Of a stretch of DNA of 64,000 nt, positions 11,575 through 22,018 are shown piece by piece; position 1 is the first letter of the stretch, and each line of letters opens with the position of its first letter. The DNA comes from Eutreptiella sp. 'Long Island Sound 2002'. Its lineage: Eukaryota; Euglenozoa; Euglenophyceae; Eutreptiales; Eutreptiaceae. Location of the stretch: assembly GCA_964036045.1 (NCBI GenBank), contig OZ038379.1:112972611-113036610 (forward strand), read 5' to 3'. Made by a program: the position numbers and the translations under genes. The notes below the pieces were generated by a model that saw only the letters and a program-made list of their open reading frames with translations, made no database searches and was not told the DNA's origin.

Positions 11575-12450
11575 TCAGAACTCCGCGGGACATGTCACCT
11601 CAAAGCCCTTGTTCCGCAATTTGCGGGCCATCCGCATGAAGCGGGTTCTCTTCTTAGCTTGGCCATCGTCACCGACTTCGTGTCCTGGCTTGGCCCCTTG
11701 CTCTTGTTTGGCCCCAGTCTGCGAGCGTGTGGTCGGCCTGGAACCAGACTGCCCTCCAGAGGGCTCGGAGTTCCCCCCTGGATTAGGGTTGGGGTTGCCT
11801 CCGGAGTTGTCTTGGTTCTTGTTATCCTTATCTTGCTCGCGGTCAGCGCCTCCTCCTCGTCCACCTTGGCTCTCGTCTTGGCCTTTCCCAAGGCCTTTCG
11901 ACTTGCCTTTGCCAGAGTCGTTCTTGTCCTTGCCACTGCCCTTGCCAGAGCCCTTGCCAGGATCCTCGCCCTTGAGCTTTGCCCACAGGCGTTGCTTGTG
12001 GTAGCACTCATCCTGATAGTTCTTGCGCTTCCCGCAAAAGGCACAGGTGATAGTACACCTGTAATGATCCGGCGTCTTAGGCTTGCTGCCGGTGTTGGTC
12101 TCCTGCTTCTTCCCCTGGACCACGAGGCAATCGCGCTGATCGCAGTCGGGGGCGTGCTGCAGGTGACCATGCTCGTCTCTGGCGTCACACCAGAAGAGCT
12201 CCCGGACATTGCCCATGATACGGGCATGCTTGGGGGTAGTCCCCTGTCCAGGTCTGGGTCCCTGGTACCCTTTGCCATGGCTCCCTGAGCCTCCTTCTCC
12301 AGGACGGTAGGCATCCAGATGCTGGTTGCTCTCCTTCTCCAGCGCCAGCTCCAGGAGCAGGACAGACAAGTCCTCGTAGGTGAGGGACCTTGCCTTCCTC
12401 TCAGCATTGGCTCGGCATTCATCCCACACGGAGGTAGGGATCTTGGCCAC
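11575..12450 (-). pseudogene. gag: E1 gag, second part (zinc knuckle)
   Basis: This is the C-terminal part of E1 gag. It starts at VAKIPTSVWDECRANAERK right at the E2 insertion, then passes a helical stretch (YEDLSVLLLELALEKE) and the zinc-finger-like CAFCGKRKNYQDECYHK. A Gly/Lys/Asp-rich, disordered tail follows. It ends in TGA (11,575-11,577) followed by CGG, and the protease begins downstream in the same frame. With one copy of the GCCAC duplication removed, its frame joins exactly to the first part at 46,960-48,617, giving an open gag of about 842 codons. Confidence 0.85.
12446..12450. repeat. Target-site duplication of E2, left copy
   Basis: GCCAC directly precedes the left end of the E2 3' LTR. 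The identical GCCAC is at 46,960-46,964, directly after the right end of the E2 5' LTR. Both copies lie inside the E1 gag codons GTG GCC. Confidence 0.9.
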
Positions 12451-14812
12451 GAAGAAGGTCCCTACCAGGACCGGCCCCCGCTGTGCCCCTTCCGCCTGTT
12501 ACCCCTGCTGATTTACTCCGGATCAGTGATTGCATTCCTCAAATTCCAGGGTCCAAAATCCAAAAATATAGAAAATAAAATCCTCCTTCCACCCTGAACA
12601 GCAACCAGATCCCACAAATACAGCAATAACCCAATGCACAATCCAGTCCAAATCCGAACTGCGGGCTTCCGTTCAGCACACCGGTTGTCTCACGGTGGCG
12701 GGCATGTACAAGAATTGCACCAAGGAAGAAAGCCCTGAAATTTGCATATGAACACAAATAAAGCAAAGTTGGGGAAAGAGGTAAACATACACAGACTCAG
12801 CCATAGACCCCTCATTCCCTGGACTCAAGACCTTCCCCTGACTCACCAACATGATGTCCTGAACCCAGTCAAATAAGATGGCTAAATGCCATGTGTCAAA
12901 AGTCACTACACAAACCCCAAAAATGTGTTCACTCCCAAGCCTCTAAATCCTAGCCCAAAAGGGCAGGTGGCGTGTCATGGCCTAGAGTGGCACTCAGGAC
13001 CATGCCCTACCCTGACATAACCTTGGTTGGACTTGGAGTCGAATGGGCTTAGAGATATGCCCCATGAGTTTGAACTCATAACATGCCAAAAACTGCCAAT
13101 TCACACCATATTGGCGGTATATCAAATATATGCTCAAAATTGTAGTTACCACTTATCCGAAGGCACAAAGTATGCATGGAATCGAAGTCTAGTATTCATG
13201 GAGCATAGAGACCAAAGGTCAATGCCCATGTACATCCCCACTTTACCCTCAAAACCCCTTCGGATATGGGCGCCACGCACTACCCAAGTCAGCCCATGAT
13301 CTTGAGACCAACTCTTGTAATCCTTCGTGCCCCAAGCCAAATGGAGTACGCGATCCGGCATATGATGGTGTTCAACTGCAAAGCATATGCCAACATATGA
13401 ACAACATACCATGGTTCGACTCTCCATAGGCTTCTTGCTGTTTGCCGACCAGGTAAGTACACAAAACGCAAAAATGAGCAAAAATTGAGGTCAAAAACAT
13501 GAAAATATGTCCAAATACAAAGTTGTCATGATAGTGTATCTCTATGCTCACCCATGATATCCGCGCATGGTTCAATACACAAATGATTGGAACCATTTGC
13601 GAACAATTCCCCCACTTGGATCCCGAATCGGGCGCATGGAGATACCTTCGCCACTCATATCTACATGCCCCGTGAAAATGGGAGTGCACTCATGGATCTC
13701 TTTGCCAAACATACCATGAGCAATACATACGCGGTACACTTAGTCTAGCGCTTTGAATTCCACAATTGGGACATGGGCAAAGCCCTTGTCACGTGTGGCT
13801 CCCCATCTCTTCGGCTACACGAAGATATATAACATGGGCGTGAGCATATCAAGACATATACTACCAATATCACACCTAGCCCTTAAAATAGGCTCCCACC
13901 ATGGTATGCTACACCCCTCCATGGTCATAACTTTGGGTTAAATGGACGTGGGAACCTAAGGAAAGATGCTATGCAACCGCAAGACTCATGCGCTACACTC
14001 GGGAGTCATAATATCAAGTCCGGACACATGGTCAACAAGTTAGGAACAAGTTTCTACCATGTTTACCATGATCCTATGATGCAACAGGTGTGTGAGACGA
14101 CCTAAGGTGTTGGACCCTACTGAAAATAAGTTGAGACCAAGGCGATTGCAACGCAACCTTCCTTATTCTCTTTCCTCGCACTCAGGCGTAGATATGGCCC
14201 TTCAAAGTGGTCCCACGAATCACTTTTGTTTCCCTCATATCTCCAAGTCAAATGGGTGGCAGATATAAGGGAAACCTGATTTCGGCATAGTGAAAAGAGT
14301 ATGACCACTCGAAGAAGACCAAATGAGGTGCGGCGATGTCGAAGTCGAAAATCCGATTTCGACATCGCGAAAAATTCAATTTAAAATTTCGAGTGCATTT
14401 TTAGAAAATTGCGGAAGCAACGAACCCTTTACTGATGAAATCTGACCCTTCATCGGGGTTTCCGCCAAAATATCTGGAAATAACAGTTAACCAATCGGTT
14501 ACCGCAAAATCGCGAGCCAACTGACAGTCGGCGATACATTGACCATCAGAACGGAAGGCTGAAAAATTACGGAAACATTATGATAAAAACACCCTGTTGA
14601 TTCCTGATATTCTGATATATAAATCTCAGCTGGCGGCGCCTCGGTACTGAATATGGCCGCTCATAGCCGGAATGGCCAAACCTATCACACTATCACATTG
14701 GGTTAGGTCAGGTGGATGAGAGAGTATGATATCAGCCAATGGCGGCTTGCCCGCACATAGATACACACCCCAAGTGACCCCAAGATGGCCACGGGGGTCC
14801 GAACCGGCTTCA
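12451..14812 (-). repeat. E2 3' LTR (2.36 kb)
   Basis: This matches 44,601-46,959 over its whole length with few substitutions and small indels (about 97-98% by eye). The minus-strand start TGAAGCCGG follows the polypurine tract AGAAGGGGGG. Multiple unrelated short reading frames are conserved between the copies only because the copies are young; I call no gene in it. Confidence 0.9.
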
Positions 14813-14822
14813 CCCCCCTTCT
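14813..14822 (-). other. E2 polypurine tract
   Basis: AGAAGGGGGG on the minus strand directly abuts the LTR start TGAAGCC, as expected for the plus-strand primer of an LTR element. Bases 14,823-15,203 between this and the pol stop are 3' untranslated sequence with a poly-C run near 14,885; no gene is seen there. Confidence 0.75.
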
Positions 14823-15203
14823 CAGAGCGTTGTTACCGCTCGGAAGTCATTGAAGAGAGGACAGGAGGACCCCAATGGCTCCAACCCCCCCCCCCCTGTC
14901 CCAAGGACCCTTGAAGTTCCACACACGTCGTAGGCGTCCCTCACGCCCCAAGGGAGGGGTGAGGACACTCATAATCGGTGCCCTCCGCCATATCCGGTCT
15001 CCTCTTGATCTATAACATGGACCAAGGGGATCAAAGATAGAGAAACGTCGTCGGTCGACCTAAATAAGTATACCACAATGAAATATATATGTGGAGATCG
15101 AGTGAAGGGGGTATATGGCCAATCAAGGCCAAAAAATCCCCGGATGAACGCCCTCACCCATCTCCCAAGCACAAGGACAAACAAAAATGCCAAGGGGGAT
15201 CCA

Positions 15204-17504
15204 TTACGGTGCTGCAGCAGCCATGAAATGGACCAACACGTCCTTGACATCCAAAGAAATGTTCTTTTTCTTCAGATAGTCCATCCAGACCGTGGTGTAC
15301 CTCGGCACAATGTGCTCCGAGGCTCCCACGAATCTCTGGATGCGGCGAATCCCTTCCAACGGACTTTATAAAGCCTGCCCCCGGGCGTCCCCGGGTCCGG
15401 CTTGTCCGCCAGGATCCTCTCGGCGGTGAAATTGTCGTCCTCACCCTCCTCGTCCGAGTCCACATCGCCGGCCGTGAACTCGAAGGTGACGGGACGTCCG
15501 CTGGGGTCTGGTGCTCGGGGACGAAGCTGGGTATGGTCGTGGTCCAGTATCTTGTTATCCCCCACACGAACCGCATACACATCCTGCCCGACCTTCCGCA
15601 CGATTACCCCCGGCACATACCAAGATGCCTGCCGATGCCTGGACAGGACATCCTTGTGGTGCCGCTCCACCCACACGGTGTCTTGGAGAGCATACTTCTG
15701 GACTTTTCCCTGCTTGAACTACTTGGCCCTCTTGTCATGCTTGTCCTGAAGTGCCTTGCACACCTTGGCCGCCGTGTCGTCCGCCTCAGCCATCATAGCG
15801 TTCGCATCCCGGGCCACTTTGCCATGGTTCAACCACGGGAGAGTGCGTGACACTCGATCCTGTAGGAACAGGATACGATGGGGCGACAGTCCAGTGGGCC
15901 CCGGAAAGTCCTGATACGCTTGGAGCACTCTCCACAGCGAATTATACCAATTCCGGCCCGGTTCGTCGATGTGCAGCTGGCGGAACCTTTCCAACATCTG
16001 CCGCCTGGATCTCAGCTCGGCCATTCGACCGGCTGTGGTACGCCACGGTCTTGGCGTGCCGAATGCCCATGTGCTTGCACATCGTCTTGAACCACGTCCC
16101 CACAAACTGACTGCCCCGATCGCTGCAGATGACCGCCGGGACATCAAAAATCGTCGGCCAATGCCTGATCATGGCATTAGCGACGGTCTTGGCCTGCAGC
16201 CCCACTCCATGCTTGTCCTTCTTGTCCTTCTTCTTGGACTTCTTGCCAGGGACCGCCACGATATACCCACTGTGCCCATCCACCACCAGGATGACACAGT
16301 CGTAGGTCTCTCCTTCCACGGTGACCTCAGGCATGGCGAATACATCCATGGCCACGGACCGCATAGGGGCCTCCAGTATAGCGGTAGACACCGGGTTACC
16401 CGCTGTGGAGTGGTTGGGACTCTTCGTGGCCCGACACACGGCACAGTCGCTGCAGTACCTATCCAGGATGGCGTAGTACCCCGGAGGGAACTTGAAACGC
16501 CACTCCAGGTCCTGCTGCATCTTGTCTCGGCCAGGGTGCATGAGCTGGGCGTTGTGCCAATGGTCAATGAGCTCCTCCACTCGGTTCTCGGGCACCAGCA
16601 GCTTGTCCTTGAGGAACAACTTGTCCCCATCCTCGGTTAAGCCCTCGGGCCATTCGTTGTCCGACGGGGCGCTCATGGCATTCCAGTACTTGCTTGAGCG
16701 GTCGGATGCCGCATAGGCATCCGACCAGTCCTCTGTGAGCACCGACCTGACTAGCTCTACAGGGGCCACCATCCATTGCTCGAGGGTTTCCTCTCGAATA
16801 GCCTGGACTCGGGCGCCCCGGAACTTGGCCAGGTCTGTACGGTTTGCCATCACCACAAAACACTTGACCCCCTCTTGCTCCATGGCCTTCTCCATCTCGA
16901 TGATGCGCTTATCCTCCTTGGTCTCCTCGGCGTCGCCATGGCTGGATATGTCCATTCACGCCTTGCCCGCGGGGTAGGCCCAGCGACTGAGGCAATCTGC
17001 CACAGTGTTGTCCTTCACCGGGACGTACACGACGCTGAGGTCGGACTTGGCGAACGTCTTGTGCCATCGGGCCCTCCTAGCCGCTGGTCCTGAGGGGGTG
17101 TCGACATGCTCCTTGTGCCAGCTCTGTAGGGAGTGGTGGTCAGTGCAAACCACCAACGGCTGCAGTCCGATGTGGCCAGACCACTTCCTGAGCGCACATA
17201 CAATGGCGTATGTCTCCTTCTCCCTCGCGGTCCATGTTCGGCGTTGGCCCTCGGCCAGGATCCTGCTCCAAAATGCCACGGGAACATGAGTCCCGTCGTC
17301 CCGGACTTGCTGGAGGACTGCCCCCACGGCAGAGTCCGTGGCGTCTGTCCGTAGCACGAATCCCTTGTCCAGGTCCACCAGGAACAGCCCCAACTGCCCC
17401 AGGAGTCGCTCCTTCAGGCGGTTGAACGCATCCTCAGCCTCAGGGGTCCAGGCAAGCTTCTTCTTGCTCCGCTTCCGGCCATCGAACTTGCCCACGAGTG
17501 TATG
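15204..17504 (-). pseudogene. pol: E2 pol, second part: RNase H, integrase, chromodomain
   Basis: The sequence starts abruptly at VGKFDGRKRSKKK, just after the insert boundary. RNase H shows RTDATDSAVGAVL, TAREKETYAI, CTDHHSL and the end motif DCLSRWAYPA. Integrase has an HHCC finger (MHPGRD...CSDCAVC) and acidic residues in AMDVF, CSDRGSQF and NGRAE. A C-terminal chromodomain (RLYKVRWKGFAASRDSWEP) follows an acidic linker. Breaks are TGA at 16,956, a 1-nt shift near 16,015 just after the catalytic Glu, TAG at 15,719 and a 1-nt shift near 15,315 inside the chromodomain. The final stop TAA is at 15,204-15,206. Confidence 0.85.
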
Positions 17505-17680
17505 GCGTTTGGACTAAGGGTCAAAAGAATTATTGGGCTAGCTAAAGAGTAAAGTTGAGGGGGGGGGGGTCCTATTTCTTATAGTTCAATTAGTCCTGCC
17601 CCTGAGATGGGCAATTAGTCTTGGGGGTCAACTTATTGTCCTAGCATGGCTCACCTTAGTTGATCAACTTATAGTCCTAA
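17505..17680. other. Left end of the insert with CCTAGCATGG motifs
   Basis: This stretch is A/T and G-run rich with no gene. The motif CCTAGCATGG, usually preceded by TTATTGT/TTAGTGC-like words, occurs here once (about 17,640). It recurs at about 17,711, 17,760, 17,815, 18,132, 18,181 and 18,237, resembling the subterminal repeats of DNA transposons. Confidence 0.4.
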
Positions 17681-18521
17681 AATCACCATTAGTCTACGGA
17701 TGAGACTTAGTGCCCTAGCATGGTTCACCTTACTATGTACTATGTTTGTGACTTAATGCCCCTAGCATGGTTGATTTCTCCTTGAAAAAAAATTTGAGGG
17801 CGTGAACTTATTGCCCTAGCATGGCTATCAAATTTGCGATTTCTCAAACTTCAGGATTTGCGATTTCTCAAACTTCAGGATTTGCGATTTCTCAAACTTC
17901 AGGATTTGTCGATGTTTGTTTTGAATGCCAAATGCCAAATGGGACGCAATCTATACCAGGCCAGAGAATCAAAAATCAACACGCGAAACACAACAGCAAA
18001 TCACCCTTACCAAACCCATTGAACTGTTCAGCAGAATATAATCCCAAGAGTAAGTGGGATCACTGGTCTCGGATTCAGAGGGAATGGGACACCACGGGCT
18101 AGAATCACCATTAGTCTACGGATGAGACTTAGTGCCCTAGCATGGTTCACCTTACTATGTACTATGTTTGTGACTTAATGCCCCTAGCATGGTTGATTTC
18201 TCCTTGAAAATAAATTTGAGGGCGTGAACTTATTGCCCTAGCATGGCTATCAAATTTGCGATTTCTCAAACTTCAGGATTTGCGATTTCTCAAACTTCAG
18301 GATTTGCGATTTCTCAAACTTCAGGATTTGTCGATGTTTGTTTTGAATGCCAAATGCCAAATGGGACGCAATCTATACCAGGCCAGAGAATCAAAAATCA
18401 ACACGCGAAACACAACAGCAAATCACCCTTACAAAACCCATTGAACTGTTCAGCAGAATATAATCCCAAGAGTAAGTGGGATCACTGGTCTCGGATTCAG
18501 AGGGAATGGGACACCACGGGC
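17681..18521. repeat. Tandem duplication of a 422-bp unit
   Basis: 17,681-18,102 and 18,103-18,521 are almost identical, differing by only a few bases. Each copy contains a 24-bp sequence (ATTTGCGATTTCTCAAACTT...) repeated three times in tandem (about 17,830-17,905 and 18,252-18,327). The short plus-strand frames here are repeat artefacts. Confidence 0.85.
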
Positions 18522-18545
18522 AAGGGGCATTGCTGCCACCAGCAA

Positions 18546-18850
18546 CATTCTCTTCAAAATTATATAACTGGTCACACTCAGACAACAAAGAAGCACAAGG
18601 TTCAGCCACATGCACTTAAAAATGTCCTGCCGACAGCCAAAGAAAAAAACGGAAATCAATACCAGGCCACAGAATCAAAAAACATGGTGGCCTCATCAAA
18701 ATTATATAACTGGTCACACTCAGACAACAAGAAAGCACAAGGTTCAGCCACGTGCACTTAAAAATGTCCTGCCGACAGCCAAAGAAAAAAACGGCTCATT
18801 CACAGCGAACCAATCAATACCAGGCCACAGAATCAAAAAACAACATGCCA
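18546..18850. repeat. Two tandem copies of a ~143-bp unit
   Basis: The block starting AATTATATAACTGGTCACAC near 18,557 recurs near 18,700 with few changes. On the minus strand each copy contains TTTGGCTGTCGGCAG followed by GACATTTTTAAG, which looks like a splice acceptor and a very short terminal exon for the ULP1 gene. Confidence 0.75.
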
Positions 18851-21800
18851 AACACAAAAGCGGATTACCTGGAGCTGGGGCTGGGTTCACTGGTCCAACG
18901 GGGACACCTTCAACAAAGTCCCCGCCAGGCCTGCCGCTTCCAAAGATCCAACTAAATTTTCTTGTCCTTTCCTCCTTGGAAAAATACATAGCGGTTGGGC
19001 CATCTTTGTTGGGACCTAATGGTGTAGCCCAAAGAACCCGAACCTTATCACCTACCTTCAGAACACCTCTTGCCACTTGATCGGCGACACAAAGGGCTGC
19101 AACAGGGGAGGCCTCCTCCATCCCATTTTGAGTCCCCTTCCCCGTACTGTCCGCTCGTGTTCCCAATTCACTCTCCACATCTTGGAGTCCCCTAACCCTA
19201 TCACTCGAAACTGCAATCGGAATTATGGGTGGGGCTAGCATTGTGGTTGTGGCTTGGGGTGTGGCCAGAGCTAGGGTTGTGGCCCGGGTTGAAGCTTGGA
19301 TAGCAACCAGGGCTGGGGCTGGAGCCGCGCTGACGGTTGTGGCTATGGTTGTCGCTGGGGCTAAGGATGGAGCTATGGCGGCGGATGGACTTGGGGTTGG
19401 GGCAAAGGAGGCGGCTGGCATTGTGGACGGGGCCAGGGCTCGGGTGGGGCCGGGAGTTGTGGTTGGGGTTGTGGTTGGGGCTTGCACTGGAACTTGAACC
19501 GCGGTTGTGGTTGGGGCTAAGGATGGGGCTAGGGCTGTGGTAGTAGCGGTTGCTAGGGTTGGGGTTGTCGTTGTGATTGTGCATGGGGCTAGCGTTGAGG
19601 CCAGGGCTGGGTTGGGGGCTAGGGTTATTCCCGCAATTGGGCTTGAAGCTGACTCGGAGGATAGGGCTCGGGGGGGTTGTGGGGATGGGGCTGGGGTTAG
19701 GGCTTGGGGTGTGGCTACAATTGTGGTGACGGGTGATCCTTGGGTTGGGGCCAAGGATGGAGTTGGCGTTGGGGTTGTGGTTGTGGTTGCGGTTGGTGCT
19801 CCGGCTGATGCTTGGGCTGGGGATGCGGCTGCGGCAAGGGCTGGGATTGTGGCTTGCCGGGTAGATTTGGCATGGGCTGTGGCCTGGGCTGGTATAGGGA
19901 CCGCGGTCTGGGCGTTGGCGGAGGTTGTGGCGGAAAGGACGCCTTGGGCCGGGGTTGTGGTTGGGTCTGTGGCTAGGGCTAGGGCCGGGGATGGGGCCGG
20001 CGTTGGTGCTTGGGCTGAGCCTATCAGTACGGCTGTGGTTGGGACAGGGACAAAAGCCGTGGCTTCAGGTGGGGTTGCATGTGTGGCTTCAACTAAATCA
20101 TTATATCCAACTACCATTTCACCTTGCTTACACTGGCTTCTCTCGTGGGATGTACCTCGGGTGGAGCTTCGTCCCAGAAATCGTGAGATTGCCCCATCCA
20201 GCTCTTGCCGAAAAGCAATCGGGTTGAAATCCGGGAAGAGTTCGGTTGATCGAAGGAAAAGATGGGAGAATAGACATTCTTGCAGTTTGGGCACTATCCC
20301 TGAACGTTCATGTGCAAGGAGCTTGCCAAACCAGCATACAAATACCCCACAGTCCCTATTATTATCTTGCTTTCGAACCGGGACCATCTTGACTTCACCC
20401 AAATGGAGCGTTGGGGCATTCGGCTCAATGGATCTCCTTGCCATTAGAAACATCTGGATTTTGTCACACATTTGCCGAGAGATGAATGCTGCCCCACCGC
20501 GGCCCGAGTCGAAAACACACAAATGAATGACCAGTCCAACGGGTAGCACCAAAACACCAAAAAAATGATTTCCGGTGTGCACTGGGAAAAAAATCTTTTT
20601 ACCCAGCAATTGTGACTTCCTAAATATCTCGGTAGCAACCTTCTCAGGCCCGTTTTTCAGCATTGTGGCCACTGACAAAGGAAGAAAAGCAATGTCAGAG
20701 CTCAAGTGAGACAGATAGTAGTCGATGACTTGGGCATTTAGCGATCCCCGATGAGACCCCGCAACATTGATACACCGGTCAAGGTCTGCCGCACTTACTA
20801 GCGCAAAGTCATCAGCCTCGGTAAAAACATCGTTCCCTCCATTCTCAGCAGCCTCCTCCATATCCACGTCCATCGGGCTGGCTTTAGAACGTGAATTTGG
20901 CAATGGCAGTTGAGGCGTGGTGGTGTCGGGGGTGCCCACGCTAGCAGCGCCGATGTTGAGTGTGTTGGGAGTGGCCACAACGGTCGTAGTGTCAGTGCCG
21001 GCACTGGACGTGGACTAAGAGAACAAAAGAGTGCTATGAGTTGGTGCCCTCTATGAGTGCAAGCACAAAGTGATAGCATTGCCAGACTCAAAAAGGGCAT
21101 CTACACGATTTTGATGCAAACATGAAGCACACACCGTTGGCCATTGATGCTGCTCCCTAATCTCCTCCAAAGCCATCTCTGCCGAAAGGGCAACATCACG
21201 AGATGAGCGTCAGAGCTAAACATTGGTTGCAGTCACCGCACTTCAGGTTGGGTGGTAGTACGAATCAGCATGGTAGCCGCGGCTGTAGCGGGATTCGTCG
21301 TGGACATGCCGGTGATTGCTGCAAAGCCTTGTCACTTGTGCTAAATGGGTAAATCACTGCACACGTGAACTCAAAATTGATTCCATGAAATTCAATATGG
21401 ACACCAACACATACCTTTGGCACTTGAGCATCATCCCTTGTACCCTGCGCTGGAACCAACTCCGCCGGATGCGCAATTTCATGGGGCCAAGGTTTTGGGC
21501 TAGGTTTAGATGCTGAGGATGGTGAAAGCGGTTGATGCGCAGCAGCGGCAATGTTGCTTGTGTTGGTCGCGGTGATGGACACACCAGCACTGGTGGTGGA
21601 CGTGGCCCTCGGTACTGTCTGAAATGAAAACGGTAGTGCTTTGAAACATTGGAACCCCCCAAACCCCGCCACGTGTCCCACATACGTGCATTCAGGTACA
21701 TAGCTAATGCGTGGACAAAGGGTGCCATGTAAATTTGTGCATTCCAAAAGAAGAACTCTAATAGTTCCCTAACGGCTTCCTATGCAACGTCAAGGTCCCT

Positions 21801-22018
21801 TCATTCGCATTCAGTCTGCAGGAATCATGAAAAGATTTATCAACTTGCAAGGATCCATGTCCTAACAGTTCAATTAAGCAAGGCAAGCTGCAAGCAACAA
21901 GGCACAACACCTGATTTGTTTCCCCATTCCGAATCCTTTTTTTCAGCAAGAGGCGCTCCAACTTCTCCTGTGCCTGCAGCGCCGCCTCCGTCAATTCGTT
22001 GGCGACGCCATTAGACAT
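18764..22018 (-). CDS. ULP1/SENP-type cysteine protease gene with introns
   Basis: Proposed exons on the minus strand are 22,018-21,911 (ATG; 36 aa, coiled helix), 21,618-21,415 (68 aa), 21,176-21,135 (14 aa), 21,014-18,869 (about 715 aa) and a tiny last exon near 18,770 ending in a stop. The internal introns have GT-AG ends and all junctions before the last are phase 0. The protease domain shows the C48 catalytic set, in model numbering: His268 (GNHFFGVLV), Asp287 (VFDSGRG), Gln334 (VRKQDNN) and Cys340 (RDCGVFVCWF). A linker of about 280 residues is almost pure Ala/Thr/Pro. The C-terminus (VGDKVRVLWATPLG) may be a small SH3/PWWP-like fold. Such proteases remove SUMO-like modifiers and are also carried by Mutator-like and KDZ-type transposons. 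The reading frame looks intact. Confidence 0.7.

Noticed and set aside
12539-13941. Short frames conserved between 12.5-14.4 kb and 44.7-46.5 kb
   Set aside because: The two regions are the LTR pair of E2; conservation reflects recent copying, not protein selection.
19201-20526. Long plus-strand Gly/Val/Ala-rich frames
   Set aside because: They are the antisense shadow of the Ala/Thr/Pro linker of the ULP1 protein.
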